NCBI GenBank assembly: GCA_014871385.1
Contig: CM026426.1
Coordinates: 91,779,948-91,843,947, forward strand
Reading direction: 5' to 3'
Origin: Ceratodon purpureus
Taxonomy: Eukaryota; Streptophyta; Bryopsida; Pseudoditrichales; Ditrichaceae
DNA: 64,000 bases
Each line of letters opens with the position of its first letter. Position 1 is the first letter of the stretch. Under the pieces are notes generated by a model. That model was given only the letters and a program-made list of their open reading frames with translations, made no database searches and had not been told where the DNA came from. The position numbers were made by a program, and so were the translations under genes. Shown piece by piece: positions 1 through 11,380 of this stretch.

Positions 1-447
1 AAAAAAACAATCACTGAATGATTGAAAAGAATAACAAAAAATACATAAAAAGATGAAGACGAGAAAATGAAATTTAAGAATGTCACACAAAAAGAAAAAG
101 AACTAAAAGCATGTAGAGCATTTTAAAAATTAATCACTAGATCATATTAAAAAACAGTAGACTCAATTAAAATAATGAAATGAAGCAATAGATATTTAGA
201 AAAACCTAAAAAATAAAAACAAATTACTGAATGATCTCTACGAACAACGGAAATTCCATAAAAACTGAAAACATAGTAAAACAATATTTGTATTTAAGAA
301 TGTCGCAAAGAAAGAAAAGAACGAAAAGCATCAAATGAAAATTAAAGTCTCATCCAAAAAATATCATCCAGTTGGCACAGTGATGACAGTGCAATTGAGT
401 GAAGCGAGACAGCTTGAGGAGTTCAGCTCATGACAATGGCGGCTTGA
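1..447. other. AT-rich non-coding start of window
   Basis: Strongly A-rich DNA with no credible coding frame. A stretch of about 38 bases starting TTTAAGAATGTC occurs twice, at 73-111 and 293-331, with a few substitutions, so this is at least in part a local duplication. No terminal repeats or transposon domains are visible. Confidence 0.6.
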
Positions 448-648
448 ATGAGTGAAATCAAGCTCTTGGCATCAAGAGCAGCAGCTAATGAATTCCTCCC
501 AACCCCTCCAGACTCTGCGACACCAGAGATCGCATTGCAAGTTTTGGGGTTTCAAACAACATCTACAATTTCTGCCGCACCCAACAAGCATCGTTGCGGC
601 TGCATTGTCGTATGCATGAATAGGAGAGAGATTGGCTTGAGTATGTGA
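448..648 (+). CDS. small hypothetical ORF, possibly a first exon
   Basis: A 66-residue frame beginning MSEIKLLASRAAANE. The first 30 or so residues have protein-like composition (PTPPDSATPEIALQ), after which the sequence drifts into the duplicated non-coding DNA of the next 2.6 kb. The stretch GCCGCACCCAACAA..ATCGTTGC inside it recurs at about 2110, so its 3' half is repeat sequence rather than conserved protein. It may be a chance ORF or the remnant of a first exon. No domain is recognised. Confidence 0.2.
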   Translation: MSEIKLLASRAAANEFLPTPPDSATPEIALQVLGFQTTSTISAAPNKHRCGCIVVCMNRREIGLSM

Positions 649-3290
649 TTGAATGGAGATCAGTCTATTATATTGGCAATTCTGTTTTCTGCAGTTTTGG
701 TGGTGTAGTGAGTACTTTGTAATGGTGCTTGTACGATGTGTTTTGAGATGTCCAATTTTGTTTTGGGAATGCTAGAACTTGCAAAAGATATTCTATTCAC
801 TATAGTATTTTAGAACCATTGAGCTTGCTGTAGATGTTGAAGTGCCTCGAATCTTGTTGTCATCGTTGCCACTGTTGTTGACTGTCATCGTTGGAACTGT
901 TGCTAATTTTAAAGGTATAGTTAGTATTTGTGTTAGGCTTGTGTGGTTTGATTTTTGAGCACTTAATAGAGATTAATTACCGTTTTATATTTCAGGACTG
1001 TTTGGAACTTCTCAACAACCTCCTACGTAGTAATCCTTCCAACCAGGTCAGCGTTGTTACCATGCTTGTTTTTTTCCTTTTGTTGAATTCTCTTGTTGGT
1101 TGATGATGGGTTGCACACGAGCTAACTTTAGCGAAGGTGGGTATGGAGCGCTATATTGTCTTTCATCTAAATCGTGTGCACAGTGTCAACTTGCAGCTGT
1201 TGAAAGTAGATACAGAGTCTTCTTTTTGGATCGCATGTCTTTATACATTGCCTCGGTCTTTGAAGGTGTTAGTATAGTTAGCTGTCTTGAAAGATGTGCG
1301 TGTTTCCAACTTAGGCAACTTCCACTACGATTTTGCATTTTAATTGTGCACTTCGTGTCTTTGATAGTTTGTTTACATGCTGATTTAGTTTAGTGATGCA
1401 TGCAAGCGTTTGCAGTTTACGAGTCAGACGATTGCTCTCTAAGAAATTCAATGAACTGGAGATGGTTTTTTTGATTGCAGGATGTGAAAGTACAGGATTT
1501 AAGCCCTTTGAAGATTCTAAAGTCTGTAGTTGTTTGTTTCCTTTCAATAACAGATGGCAAGAATTCAGGTATGGTAACTTTCAGATATACACTATGAAGT
1601 GGTTGTGATTGCTCTGCTGGGTATGGAATTCAGAGCATTGGTTTCATGAGTCCTTGGAACTCTTTTGCTACGAAAGGGGTCTAATATCTCATTGATGAGA
1701 ATACAGCTAATTTCATTTTTTGATGTGACAGACTATCTTATGTGTGCCATGAATGAATGGGGTGGTTGAGCTTGGTTCAACTGATTTGGTGAGTTTTTTG
1801 AAGATTCTAAAGTACTCATTGAGATTGTTTGTTGGTTTTGTGGTTGTCATGGTTGCCACTGTTGCTAACTGTCATCGTTGCCAATGTTACTAATTTTAGA
1901 TACCAAAATGGACAGTGAACTTTGAAGCCAAAGACTAGTGTTTTGGACTGTTTTTATGGGCGGGATTTGTATGTTGCAGGTATTGCTATCTCCATTTTTG
2001 TCTTGTCCTTTTGGTGGTATAGTGAGTATACTATTTTATAACCATTGAGCGATAGTGTAGATATTGAAGTGCCTTGAGTCTTGTTGTCATCGTTGCCACT
2101 GTTGCTGATGCCGCACCCAACAAAGATCGTTGCCACTCTGTTGGACCATGTATGAGGTGTTGCCAGCAAACGCAAGGGACATTGACTTTTTTCATTTCCA
2201 TGTCGCACCTACCGACTGCTTGTTTGCATCAGAAGGGCTAGTGAACTTTGAAGCGATAGATTGGTGCGTCTCCTGTTTCTGTGGGCGGGATTTGGAGGCC
2301 AATAGTTTCGGCTGCAACTTTTTTTCCTTTTCTTATTGCAGGTATTGCTATCTCCATTTTCGTCTTGTCCTTTTTGTCGCTATGCTGCAGCTAATCATTG
2401 CTGGTTTTTGGAAACTTTTACTTTAGATTGCTTAAAGAACCATTGAGACCAGTTTTGATTTTTTTTCTTGTTAGAGGTATGAGTTGGGATTTGATAGCCT
2501 TCTTGGCATGTTGCATGGATATGAGAGAGATTGGGCTGAGTATGTGATTGAACGGAGATCAGTTTGTTATATTGGCACTTTTTTTTTTTTTTTGTAGTTT
2601 CGGTGGTGTAGTGAGTAATTGGTAATGGTGCATATACGATGTGTTTTAACTTTTGAGATGTTGAATTCGTTTTGGGAATGCTAGAATTGTCAAAGATATT
2701 CTATTCAGTATATTATTTTAGAACCATTGAGCTTGCTGTAGATGTTGAAGTGCCTCGAATCTTGTTGTCATCGTTGCCACTGTTGCTAACTGTCATCGTT
2801 GCCGCTGTTACCAATTTTAAAGGTATAATTCGTATTTGTGTTCTCTTGTGTGGTTTGATCAATGAGCACTTAATACCGATTAATTACCATTTCATATTTC
2901 AGGACTGTTTGGAACTTCTCAAAAACCTCTAGGACGCAGTAATCCTTCCAATCAGGTCAGGGTTGTTTCCATTCTTGTTTTTTTTCCTTTTGTTGGAATT
3001 CTCTTGTTGGTTGCTGATGGGTAGGACTTCAGTCGTATTAACAGCACTATGTGTTGTGCTCTAGATGTGTAAGTGATAGACTGAGTCCAATATATACCTC
3101 GAACTTATTTTAGGTGGGTTGCAGATTTTGATCAGCCGAAACTTTAGGGCTTCAATACATTTGTTAACTTCTAAAGTTGCGGAAGGGGAGTGCGGATAGT
3201 AGTACGCAACAGAAGGTAATTCTATTTAGTATAGTATTTTAGAACCATTCAGCTTGTTGTAGATGTTGAAGTGCCACAGTGTTGTTGTCA
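560..3290. repeat. decayed segmental duplications upstream of RING-like gene copy 1
   Basis: A unit at about 620-1060 (starting AGAGAGATTGGCTTGAGTAT and ending ACCTCCTACGTAGTAATCC) recurs at about 2520-2960, with scattered substitutions and a T-run expansion. A shorter part, TTTTAGAACCATTGAGCTTG.., appears near 807, 2030, 2715 and 3238. The stretch GCAGGTATTGCTATCTCCAT occurs near 1976 and 2339. The short sequence ACAACCTCCTACG-AGTAAT also occurs at 41045, upstream of the paralogous gene at 41.9 kb, so part of this DNA was probably the shared upstream region of the gene family. Confidence 0.7.
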
Positions 3291-3312
3291 TCGTGTATGG
3301 CCTTTGAATTAG

Positions 3313-4841
3313 ATGTTGTATTCAGTTGTGGCTTCTAGTTTTAACAGAAGTTGCGGTCGCTTGAATCTGGTTGCAGATATGAGGAGACTTCATCGCAAGT
3401 GTAGAGGGGATTCCATGCAGCCTCACGATGGAGCAGATGCAATGGGCCCAGATATGTTGGAAACAGGCCCCAGCGATGTTGGAGACGGCACTGTTTCTAT
3501 TGGCAGGGGAGACATTGGCAGCGATGAATTCCAAGAGCCGATTATGTTGGATGGAATTCCGGAAGATCTTCAACAACGAATGTATGCTGTGGCGCCCATG
3601 CTTAAAGGCCGTGAGGGTGTCTATGACGAGCGATTCTTCACCCTTGTTTGTGGACTTTGTAACCATGGTGTTGAGGTAGACCAAGTCCAGACGGTGGCAG
3701 CTGTTTCTGACGCTGAAATTCTCACAAAGTGGTCGCCTTCATCAGACAAGTATAGGTTTGCAATCGGCAACAGTGTTGACCAGGACCAAGCCGCACAGTT
3801 CTGTGAGCACTACAAGCTTGTCTATGGAGGCCACCCGACCAACAGTTCCTTTCCTATGAGGTTTTTACGGGCTTGCTATGCGACATTTGTGCACAATGTC
3901 AAGGTTGATTGGGTGGCAGAGGCTGTGAAGAGGCACAAGATTCGAATGTCCACTAAGTCCCTAAACCGCCACAAATTGGGCCCTGTGGCGATGCGGGAGC
4001 AACTCGCCTCCTTGTGCGCCGTCGTTGCTGCCAACAAAGCGGCAACTTTGGAGTTCAGGAGGAGCTCCTCTAAATGACCTAAATTGCCTAAGTTGCAGAG
4101 AGATCAGGCTATACGCGAGGTAGAGACAGCCTTGAGAGATAGTTACAAGCTTCAGGAAGAAGCAATGGCTGTCCAAGACGATCTGCTGCAGACTGTGATT
4201 AAGTTGAAACAAGGACTTCTCTCCAATGGCGAACAGATGAGTGCGATTCAAGAGGAGTATAATGAAGCTTATGCGGTGGCAAATGAGCTGAAACTAAGAG
4301 GTACCAACCAGCTGTCCGCTCAGAAGTGGCGTGAGGGAAAGGATTTATTGGAGAGGCTCATTGAAATGTCAGATTCGCAACAGAAGACGGAGGAATCCAT
4401 ACTAGTCATTGAGACTAGCAAGTTGCCAGAGGCTGCCAATGCAGTTGAGCAAGCAGCTCGTGCCATTGCTGCCAACAAGGAGAAGTTGCTGAGCCTTCAG
4501 AATTTCACCTTGATGCTGCAAACAAGAGCTCCATTTCTGTATCCAACAGGGACGTCATTGCCTGAGTTGCCAACAGAGTCAAAGTTGAGACTGTGCGCAG
4601 GATGTGGGCAACATGGATTTGTAGCATGTGCTATTGTTGTCGGTTCTTGTGGGTGTGGATTTCATCCAACGTGCATTGCAGTGTTGCTACAGTTCAAGCG
4701 ACCCACTTGTCCACGCTGTTGTACGTCCTTCACTGGGGCTTGGATGGCTCAGTTTGGGCTCCCTCTTACACCAGAGATGGAGGAGGATGTCTCCACCGTG
4801 AAGAAGAGTTTGGAGGCAACAGCTCGTACAAGTTCAAGTTC
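3313..4841 (+). pseudogene. coiled-coil/RING-like zinc-finger protein, copy 1, exon 1
   Basis: One continuous frame from 3313 to about 4841, interrupted only by a TGA at 4075-4077 where CGA (Arg) would fit. The N-terminal third matches the gene at 41.9 kb (IP-DL--R---AP-L-GR, then FLRAC). A long Glu/Gln/Lys-rich coiled coil follows (about 4090-4520). Then comes a RING-like cysteine/histidine array: CAGC, then SCGCGFHPTC, then CPRC (4588-4725), which should bind two zinc ions as in E3 ligases. The exon ends at a donor at 4842; the phase fits the next exon at 4957. Function unknown; ubiquitin ligase activity is only an inference from the zinc array. An ATG at 3379 is an alternative start. Confidence 0.6.
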
Positions 4842-4956
4842 GTGTAAATCACACTTACTACTCCTTGGTATGCCATGTAGAGTATTTGCATTCTTTGAAG
4901 AAATGGCGGCCTCTTGCAATTATTGGCTAACAGTTTTGTTTTCTCACTGGTACAAG

Positions 4957-5123
4957 GAAAGTGGACGCGTTTCAAAAGGAGTTGGATCTGAAGACTTCAG
5001 AACTCCAGCAGTTTGCATCTGCACTACAGGAGAAGAAGGTAGCTCACACTCGTTTGCAAGCTCAGATTTTGGCGTTGGAAACAGAGGATGAGCGGCTGAA
5101 TTCCATGAAGGATGATATGCGGA
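4957..5123 (+). pseudogene. copy 1, exon 2 (second coiled coil), truncated by insertion
   Basis: After a pyrimidine-rich acceptor (TTTTCTCACTGGTACAAG) the frame continues with KVDAFQKELDLKTSELQQ, closely matching KVDALLKELQLQTSKIQQ of the gene at 42.5 kb, and stays alignable through ILALETEDERLNS. The match stops at about 5123, where the paralogue goes on into RRRSKKHATARELQ and this copy enters unrelated GC-rich DNA. The next part of the paralogue reappears at 40152. I infer that a large insertion split this exon. Confidence 0.6.
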
Positions 5124-5235
5124 GGGGTCCTTCGACGTCATAATAGGGGTCAGCGTAGGGTCCTTTAGGTCCTGCGAGTAGCGTGGGTAAAATGGTTACT
5201 CGGCCCCGTTACACAGCGTCCTACTTGGCATTGCG

Positions 5236-5570
5236 GTGGTCGTGGACGATGACGTGGATGTGCGGAGGAGTTCCTACGGCGGAGTCGGGCGGACAGAGAT
5301 GGGCAACCGATTTAGGGTTCTAGGGCGGACGTGTTTTCTCGTGGCAAACGTGTTTTCTCGTGGCAGACGATTGAGGAGGAACACGAGCGTTGGATGCCGG
5401 GGAAGTGCGCGAGTGGGCCGGACTGGTAGGCGGACATGACTCGGACGGGCCTGTAGGCGGGCATAATGCGTATCTGGGAGGGCGGACTTGATGCCGATCG
5501 TATTGCGGACGGAGGTTGTCGGACCGGGCGGACGCGATGTGAACGAACACATACAGGGTGGTCCGCGATG
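5236..5570. repeat. CGGAC motif cluster 1
   Basis: GC-rich DNA with about ten CGGAC or GTCCG words. The part 5415-5570 is homologous to 8240-8440: both contain GGCGGACTGGTA-like, GGGCGGACTTGATG-like and GTGGTCCGCG words in the same order. The same cluster type is thus present at two intergenic sites of the 35 kb block. It could be subterminal transposase-binding repeats or promoter elements. Confidence 0.55.
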
Positions 5571-5599
5571 CAGTGGGGTATTGGAAACATATTGTCTTC

Positions 5600-6330
5600 A
5601 ATTTTCACACAGCTCAACTGGTTAACGAGCAAATATGAAATTTGAACCATCCGACACTACTGAAGTGACACACTGACCAACTACTTCTCAAACCGACATT
5701 AAATTCCATCAGATTATATATTGCAATCGACCTGTATCCATTAAAACATGGCTGTCTTGGTAGAAATTTAGTTAGTGAAAGAGTATAGCTCTGAAAGTTC
5801 CTTATAAAAAACATGACTACCGTAATAGAAGCTTAGTTATCAAACGAGTATAGGTCCGAAAATTCCTTACAAATAGTCTGTGATCAAAGTTTTCCTGGTT
5901 CAGTTACACAGTTGAGAATTTAAAAAAGGTAAATTGTCTAAGCTACTGTACGAAAATTCACTGCATAGTCACAATGCAATCCATTCCGTTGCTTGCATAC
6001 AGTCGCAGTCTTCCAAGAAATCGGAGGTGGAAAACACTATTTTGATTTCCGGCGGCATGTAGAGGTCGACTTGACCTTGCGCGCATAATTCCACCCTCCA
6101 ATGTCCGAGTTCAAATGCTTGCGCCTCTTTTCTCCTTCTCCGGTATCCGGCGCACAGCCAATCTCCACTCGCGCTGTTGTAGCAAAACTCAGATATCAGT
6201 TCCGGACTAGCGCAATGGACACTCTAATGCACAACTCCATGTCAAAAACGAATTTCAATAAAAAATTGCTTATCAGATGCAAGATACAGACACATAAGTC
6301 GGATGTATGTTATATTCGGTTCCATAACGG
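5600..6330. other. AT-rich spacer with a 66 bp-spaced duplication
   Basis: No credible gene. A stretch of about 50 bases at 5760-5809 (TAGTTAGTGAAAGAGTATAG and onward) is repeated with changes at 5826-5875. Nothing else is recognised. Confidence 0.5.
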
Positions 6331-6332
6331 AT

Positions 6333-7531
6333 TCAGCAATACAGGAAATCAATGCATATGCGCGACATTGACGTACCTTCGCACTTGAAAAAGCCAAAGC
6401 TGTTCAACCGGTTCTCTGCGAAATGCTCCCCGCATCTTGCGCAGTTCTGACCAAGCGAAGTCCGCACTGCAGCGCACCACGGGTGGTATGGGCAAGCGCA
6501 GGACGCAGTTACGAGGTCCATCGCCGGAAACCCTTGGTTACAAAGGGAGCAACCTTGCACTGTAAGGGTAATTGAGTTGATGTTCTGCGTGGGCGCTGCG
6601 ATTCGAGGACTGGGGGCACGGAACATTGATGTAGATGACCATATCTGAAGGTGGCGGAGATTTTCTTTCAAGCCCTTCACCTTGTCCTTTGCATCCAGCT
6701 TTGCAGAAGACAGGCGTTTCTCATCGTCGATGGCCCCCGCGAGATCCCTCGCCGACGTTTCAGTTAAATCCACCTTCATACGTTGCACTTCCTCCCCAAA
6801 CTCTAAGATTCTTTGCTCTTCGCCGTGGATTTTGTCCTCGAAGAACCTCAGGAATGTTTCATCAGCAAACCTTCGACGAACTTCATCGCCCCCCACTTCT
6901 GCAGTTTCGCCTCTGAGGAGTCTATAGTCTCCTCAATGCACCTCAGCTTGATCTAAAGCTTGTACATGTCCATATCCGTGAGCGGTGGCTTGGCCGTCTG
7001 CCTCTGAAGCGCAGCTCGTTCGTGTGCAACACGATGGGTTGCCACGGCCGTCTCGCAGTCCTTCTCAGCGTCCGCAATCTCGGCTTCGAGGCCCTTGGAG
7101 AGGAGTTCGATGTAGGTGGCATTCCGGTCACGGGTGCGAAACAGGACTGTGAGTTCGTCTCCGCTCTCGATTTTCTTACCCCTCTAGCGATCCTCCGCAT
7201 ACTTTGCCCAGTTCATTGGGTAGTGATGGATAACCTCCAAAATGACCGCTCTCGCGAAGCTCATCGGGAGGAACAAACCTACAGGAAGCTCAGGAATTTG
7301 AGAGATTGCTGGGTACAGCTCCAACACTCTCGCCTTGACCTTTCTTGATTTCGCTCCGTCGAAGAGATATCCCTTCCCAGGAACTCTCTCTCCGAATATG
7401 GACCTTAGCTCCTCATTGCTGACATGGTTGCAGTCGAAGGCGGGGTCCAAACCTGCATTTGGCAACCCAACCTTCACGTGAAAGTAACTCTCCTTCCCAA
7501 CTTCTCCCATTCTGACCCCTCTCACTCGCAA
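6333..7531 (-). pseudogene. coiled-coil/RING-like zinc-finger protein, second family member
   Basis: Reading from 7531, the protein opens MRVRGVRMGEVGKESYFHVK, followed by a domain of about 110 residues I do not recognise (7184-7531). A TAG follows at the position of a likely CAG, then about 90 charged residues and a second TAG near 6953. A one-base shift in the G-run near 6892 restores the frame into a coiled coil (about 6890-6620) and a RING-like array: CSLCNQG, then SCACPYHPWC, then CARC (6413-6556). A donor-like AAG/GTACGT near 6379 suggests a further exon. The cysteine/histidine spacing matches the family members at 4.6, 26.0 and 43.0 kb; the N-terminal domain does not. The gene appears inactive. 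Confidence 0.5.
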
Positions 7532-7823
7532 CAGGTATATCCCTCCTCTTCAATCGGACCCTTGCAACCTCAGACCAGCGAACTACAAATTGGAACCAAA
7601 ATGCAATGGCGACTCCAATCAAAACTCTCAGCGATGGCGTGGATTGAATGGAACTGCCCTGGCCATGGCTACCTCTACAGACAGCCGCCATATTTAACGC
7701 CAAGGTGGTCATCTCATTATGGTGATTTGAGGGGTTGAGTTCGGATTGGCGACTGTGACTTGACAACAAACCCTTCAGGACTTCATATCTTCGTACTCCT
7801 CCTTCTACACTCAATGTATCCAA
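7532..7823 (-). CDS. possible upstream exon of the second RING-like gene
   Basis: The frame opening MDTLSVEGGVRRYEVLKG runs from 7823 into the start of the RING-like gene but in a different frame from the recognisable domain, so an intron or frameshift must lie near 7530-7560 if they belong together. A hydrophobic stretch LIGVAIAFWFQFVV (about 7585-7625) might be a membrane segment or simply translated intron. No domain is recognised. Confidence 0.25.
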
Positions 7824-8104
7824 GTAGGCTCCATCATTGCAACATGAATATGGTGTTTCAAATGTCCTGTAGGCTGTGTGGTAATAGATGGTTTAATAGA
7901 TGGATGAACACGAAATTCATTGCATTCAAAAAAATCTATGCACTCTGAAATTCTACTGAAGTGCACACCGATCAACTCTCGTGTTCGTGAGTTCTATTGG
8001 GAATTTTCGTTCATGAGTGGGTCACAGTTTGAATTTCACGTTGTTGAAGAGGATTTGTGACATTGCCTCGGCCTATACATGGGACACTAGCCGTATTTGT
8101 CGGC

Positions 8105-8470
8105 CAGTCGTCCGGTCTTACCGACAATCCTCGTCGCCAGGATTGAAGATGGATGTGGTTAATGTAGTGGACGATTGAGGCCGGACCGGCGGATGCGGAT
8201 CGAGGTTTAGAGTCGGATGGCGGGGAATATGCGGACGCGATTGGGGCGGACTGGTAAGCGGGCATGATTCGAACGCGAGTAAGACGGAATGGAAAGCGGG
8301 CACAATGAGTACGCGGAGTGGGCGGACTAGATGTCGGACACTGGTAACTGCGGGAGGGTGTCGGATCGCACGGATTCGATGTTAACGGGCACCATCCGCT
8401 GGTACAGTGGGCAAGGGGGTGGTCCGCGCCGCCGGACCATTTTGAGAGGGTCCGGCGTGGAATAAACGTT
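8105..8470. repeat. CGGAC motif cluster 2
   Basis: Between the 3' end of the kinase-like gene and the 5' end of the RING-like gene. It has about a dozen CGGAC, CGGAT or GTCCG words and is homologous to cluster 1 (shared TGTCGGA-CG---GGA--CGATGT-AACG order). A small hairpin, GGTCCGCGCCGCCGGACC, lies at about 8431-8448. Confidence 0.55.
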
Positions 8471-8739
8471 GGGTGTTTAGGGCTCTGGTCCCATTATTGT
8501 GGAATTACAATCACTCTATCATGGCTTTGGGGTTAGGAATGTGATAAACAAACTCTATTTACAAATTGATCGGTTTAGAGTCGGTACATGACTTCCTATG
8601 CGCCTAACCTAGACGAATGCAAAGTTGGACCCTTGTGTTCAGAATGATCTAGTTATATTCAAATTGTCAGACCACTAAAAAGCGGTACCTGCGCGTCGGA
8701 CGAAACATATCTAACGAGTTTCGCATACTCACATGTAAT

Positions 8740-10682
8740 TTATGAATGGGAGTCCCGGAAACACATACTCCCTGTTTGCAGATTGTAAGGTGGCAACTTC
8801 AACGTCCTCACGACGTGTGTGACGGTTTGTCTAGCAGCCGGGTTGATCTGGGTCATTTCGTCTAAACCCTGCTCAAAGCGCATCTTAACCCCGTTAGGGT
8901 CGCGGTTCTGCTGAAATAGAACCGATGTCGAGTCGGAGTTGTAAATCTGCCTTGCGAGTACTCCAACGCTGTAGGACTCTGATTTGTACGTGTGAGGGTG
9001 CTTCTTTGCCATGCGACGTGGGGATTGGGATGAGCCTCTAGAGCCATGCACATGGAACAACTCCGGAGCGGCACAACTGTACATTTCCATGTGCTTCTTT
9101 ATCGCGTCTTCGCTCTGTACTCCGTAGTACGAAGGGGCCGATTCGGGCATGAAAGAAGCCATTCCCCAGTCACATATACCTATGAAAATAGCTCCGTCGC
9201 GGTCTGTTGGAAAGTGGAGCATGACATTGTTAGGGTGGAGGTCGCAGTGTAGCACTTCCTCGTTGTGTACCACATCCACAATGCACATGAGAGCCCAGGC
9301 CAAGTGAGCTCAATTTTTTCGGTAAACGACCAGCTTCTCCCGAGCCTCGAAGTCCAGACCTGCATCTTTGAGAAGTTCCATTTCATGGGTTTCCCCAAAT
9401 TTCAAATCGAACGCACGCATGTTCTTCAACGAGCCCCCGTTCCACCATAGCGAGTACGACTCTAGCGTCTTCCGGTTCAGGTATTGCATTTTAATCACCC
9501 CAGGGTGATCAACTTGACATGACATTGCCTCGATAGAGCGTTGATCGCGACTTGTCTTGAAGTCAGTCATCTTCATGGTCTTCCCTGCAAAATGAAGCCT
9601 CTCCGGTATGAAACATGCCTCTGCAATTCGCACCCTTCGCACCCTTCGCAAGATTCCAAACGAACCCTGAAAACTATTTTCGTCTACGGGGATGGCGTAA
9701 GAACCCTTCGGTAGCCACTTCAGACTGTTTCTATCCCGCGAAGCGATGTCGTCGATCAAAGCTCTCCCAACAAACTTTGGCAGTCTAGTCCTTTCCTTCC
9801 CCTTCGCGAGGATAGCGCCTCTTTTCCAATTCTCCAACTTCTGTAGGAGCTCGGAGCTTCCCCCACTACATTCCGAACCAGGTCCACACAACATGTTAAA
9901 TGGCATTGTTGAATTGAACAATGCCTCCTGCACCTGTTCCTCGATCCACGGTCCCCAATTGCTCTTCCCTCTATCCTCCTGGAACTCATCCCCAGCCATG
10001 CCCTCCTGCAGTAGTAGCCTCAGAGCATTCGAAGCTTTCTCGAGTCCCGCCGGACCATCATTCAAGAATGTACTCTCCAAGTATGGCATGTCCTGGCTTG
10101 CAAACCATTCCACGATTAGCTTTCTACAGCAAAGCCTAGCCTCCGTGGAATGCAAGTCGTCCTTGGCTACCTTCTTCCGATGCTTGTGCTTCCTAGCCTC
10201 AGAATCGGACGCGGTAGATCCAGACTTCGTTCCTTGCGACCCCCTTGCTCGCTTAGTTCCCCTACGCTGTTCAGTAGACTGCGGACACGGGTCGGACGGT
10301 GCGGATGTCCAAAATACCCTAGGTAGTGGTTTAGGTGGCGGGAGGATTTCCATGGCAGGTGCTTGTACTCTGCTAGAACTTCCCGAGCTGGCTGGTCCAG
10401 CCCTAGTGCCTCGGCTGCCGATGTTTTCCGCGCCGTGGCTCCCTATCGCGCCCTGTTGCCCCCCAGATCTATGGGTACCACGAGAGCCGTGACTCCGGGA
10501 ACCATGGCCTTTTCGCGTTCCCCGCGCTCCCTGCAAGTGGCTCCTCCGAGGTTTTCCATCGGGGTGAATTCTTGATTAAACCTGGTCTTCTCCCCACCAC
10601 GCCCCCCGCCCACCCCGAGTGCTCCGGTGGGGCTCCTGTCGGAGCGCCATTCCTGATGTGTGCGTCTACTCTCGTTTGCCAT
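8740..10682 (-). CDS. protein kinase-like protein, all core catalytic motifs visible
   Basis: From an ATG near 10682 (MANESRRTHQEW), just after an acceptor-like TATTTTCAG, a Gly/Ser/Arg-rich low-complexity N-terminus leads to a long linker and a kinase domain. The main frame begins at about 10536 and is shifted against the ATG frame, so an intron or indel lies in between. Kinase motifs in order: glycine loop FQGSFGILRRV, lysine in HFAGKTMKM, a helix-C glutamate candidate in QRSIEAM, catalytic loop HCDLHPNN (Asp and Asn present), CDWG in place of DFG, and an APE-like CAAPELF. A TGA at about 9309, fitting CGA, separates the N-lobe from the catalytic loop. Protein phosphorylation is inferred from the motifs; the substrate is unknown. 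HCD and DWG depart from the textbook HRD and DFG. Confidence 0.65.
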
Positions 10683-10907
10683 GGTTCCCTGAAAATATAA
10701 GAAAACAGAACAATCAGCAATTGGTTTTTGGGTAGGCAAATCAGTTCGGAACCCTGAAGAAAATTAGCAAGGGTTTGTCTTTGAAATCAGTCCCGTGCTC
10801 TACTGACCCTCGCACTGCCGCTGTCCCAACGGGCGCAACAGAGTCTTGGATCCCAACGAGAGGCCTAGAGAGAGGATGGGAAAGTGAGCGGAAAATAAAG
10901 GGACACC

Positions 10908-10915
10908 TTTATATA
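10908..10915 (-). promoter_or_regulatory. TATA box of the kinase-like gene
   Basis: TATATAAA on the minus strand, about 230 bases upstream of the proposed ATG, with the leader and a likely 5' UTR intron between. A CGGAC cluster lies just upstream (10960-11180), the same arrangement as at other genes of this block. Confidence 0.5.
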
Positions 10916-10959
10916 GGAGACGAGGAAGATCATTGATCTGGGACAATAACTGATTGCTT

Positions 10960-11180
10960 GGCGATCACCCTTGGAAGGGATCGGTCGGGTGGCAGACGTA
11001 GGATATAGGCCTGTGAGCGATTTAGGGTTAGCGGGTTGGTCGGATCGCGTAGTCGGACTTGGCGGACAGTGAAGGCGGACGAGGCGGGTCGTTGGACGGG
11101 GGGGGGGGGGTTGCTGTGTCTGCGTGGGCTCGCGATCTTATGATGTGTGCGGACGGGTTGGTCGCTGATTGCACCACGCG
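10960..11180. repeat. CGGAC motif cluster 3 with a G-run
   Basis: CGGAC and CGGAT words alternate with a run of more than ten G at about 11099-11110. It lies upstream of the kinase-like gene's TATA box and downstream of the third RING-like gene, whose last codon is at about 11381. It may be a promoter element or part of a transposon end. Confidence 0.5.
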
Positions 11181-11380
11181 TACTCGGACGCATGCGCGGA
11201 CTGAAGGGATGATACTGCTCAGATGGCATATATCCAGTCTTACACATTAGTGACTCTAGGTGAGTCTTTTGGAAAGGGTAAAGCCGAACGAAGTTATCTT
11301 TATGCAATGGTTACGATACTTATGGAACAAAATAAAACATAGTTCATGGTTATCACTCTATATAGTTCTAGGAGTTTATC

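Noticed and set aside
9746-10492. 248-codon plus-strand ORF
   Set aside because: It lies entirely antisense to the kinase-like gene, whose linker and motifs explain the sequence.
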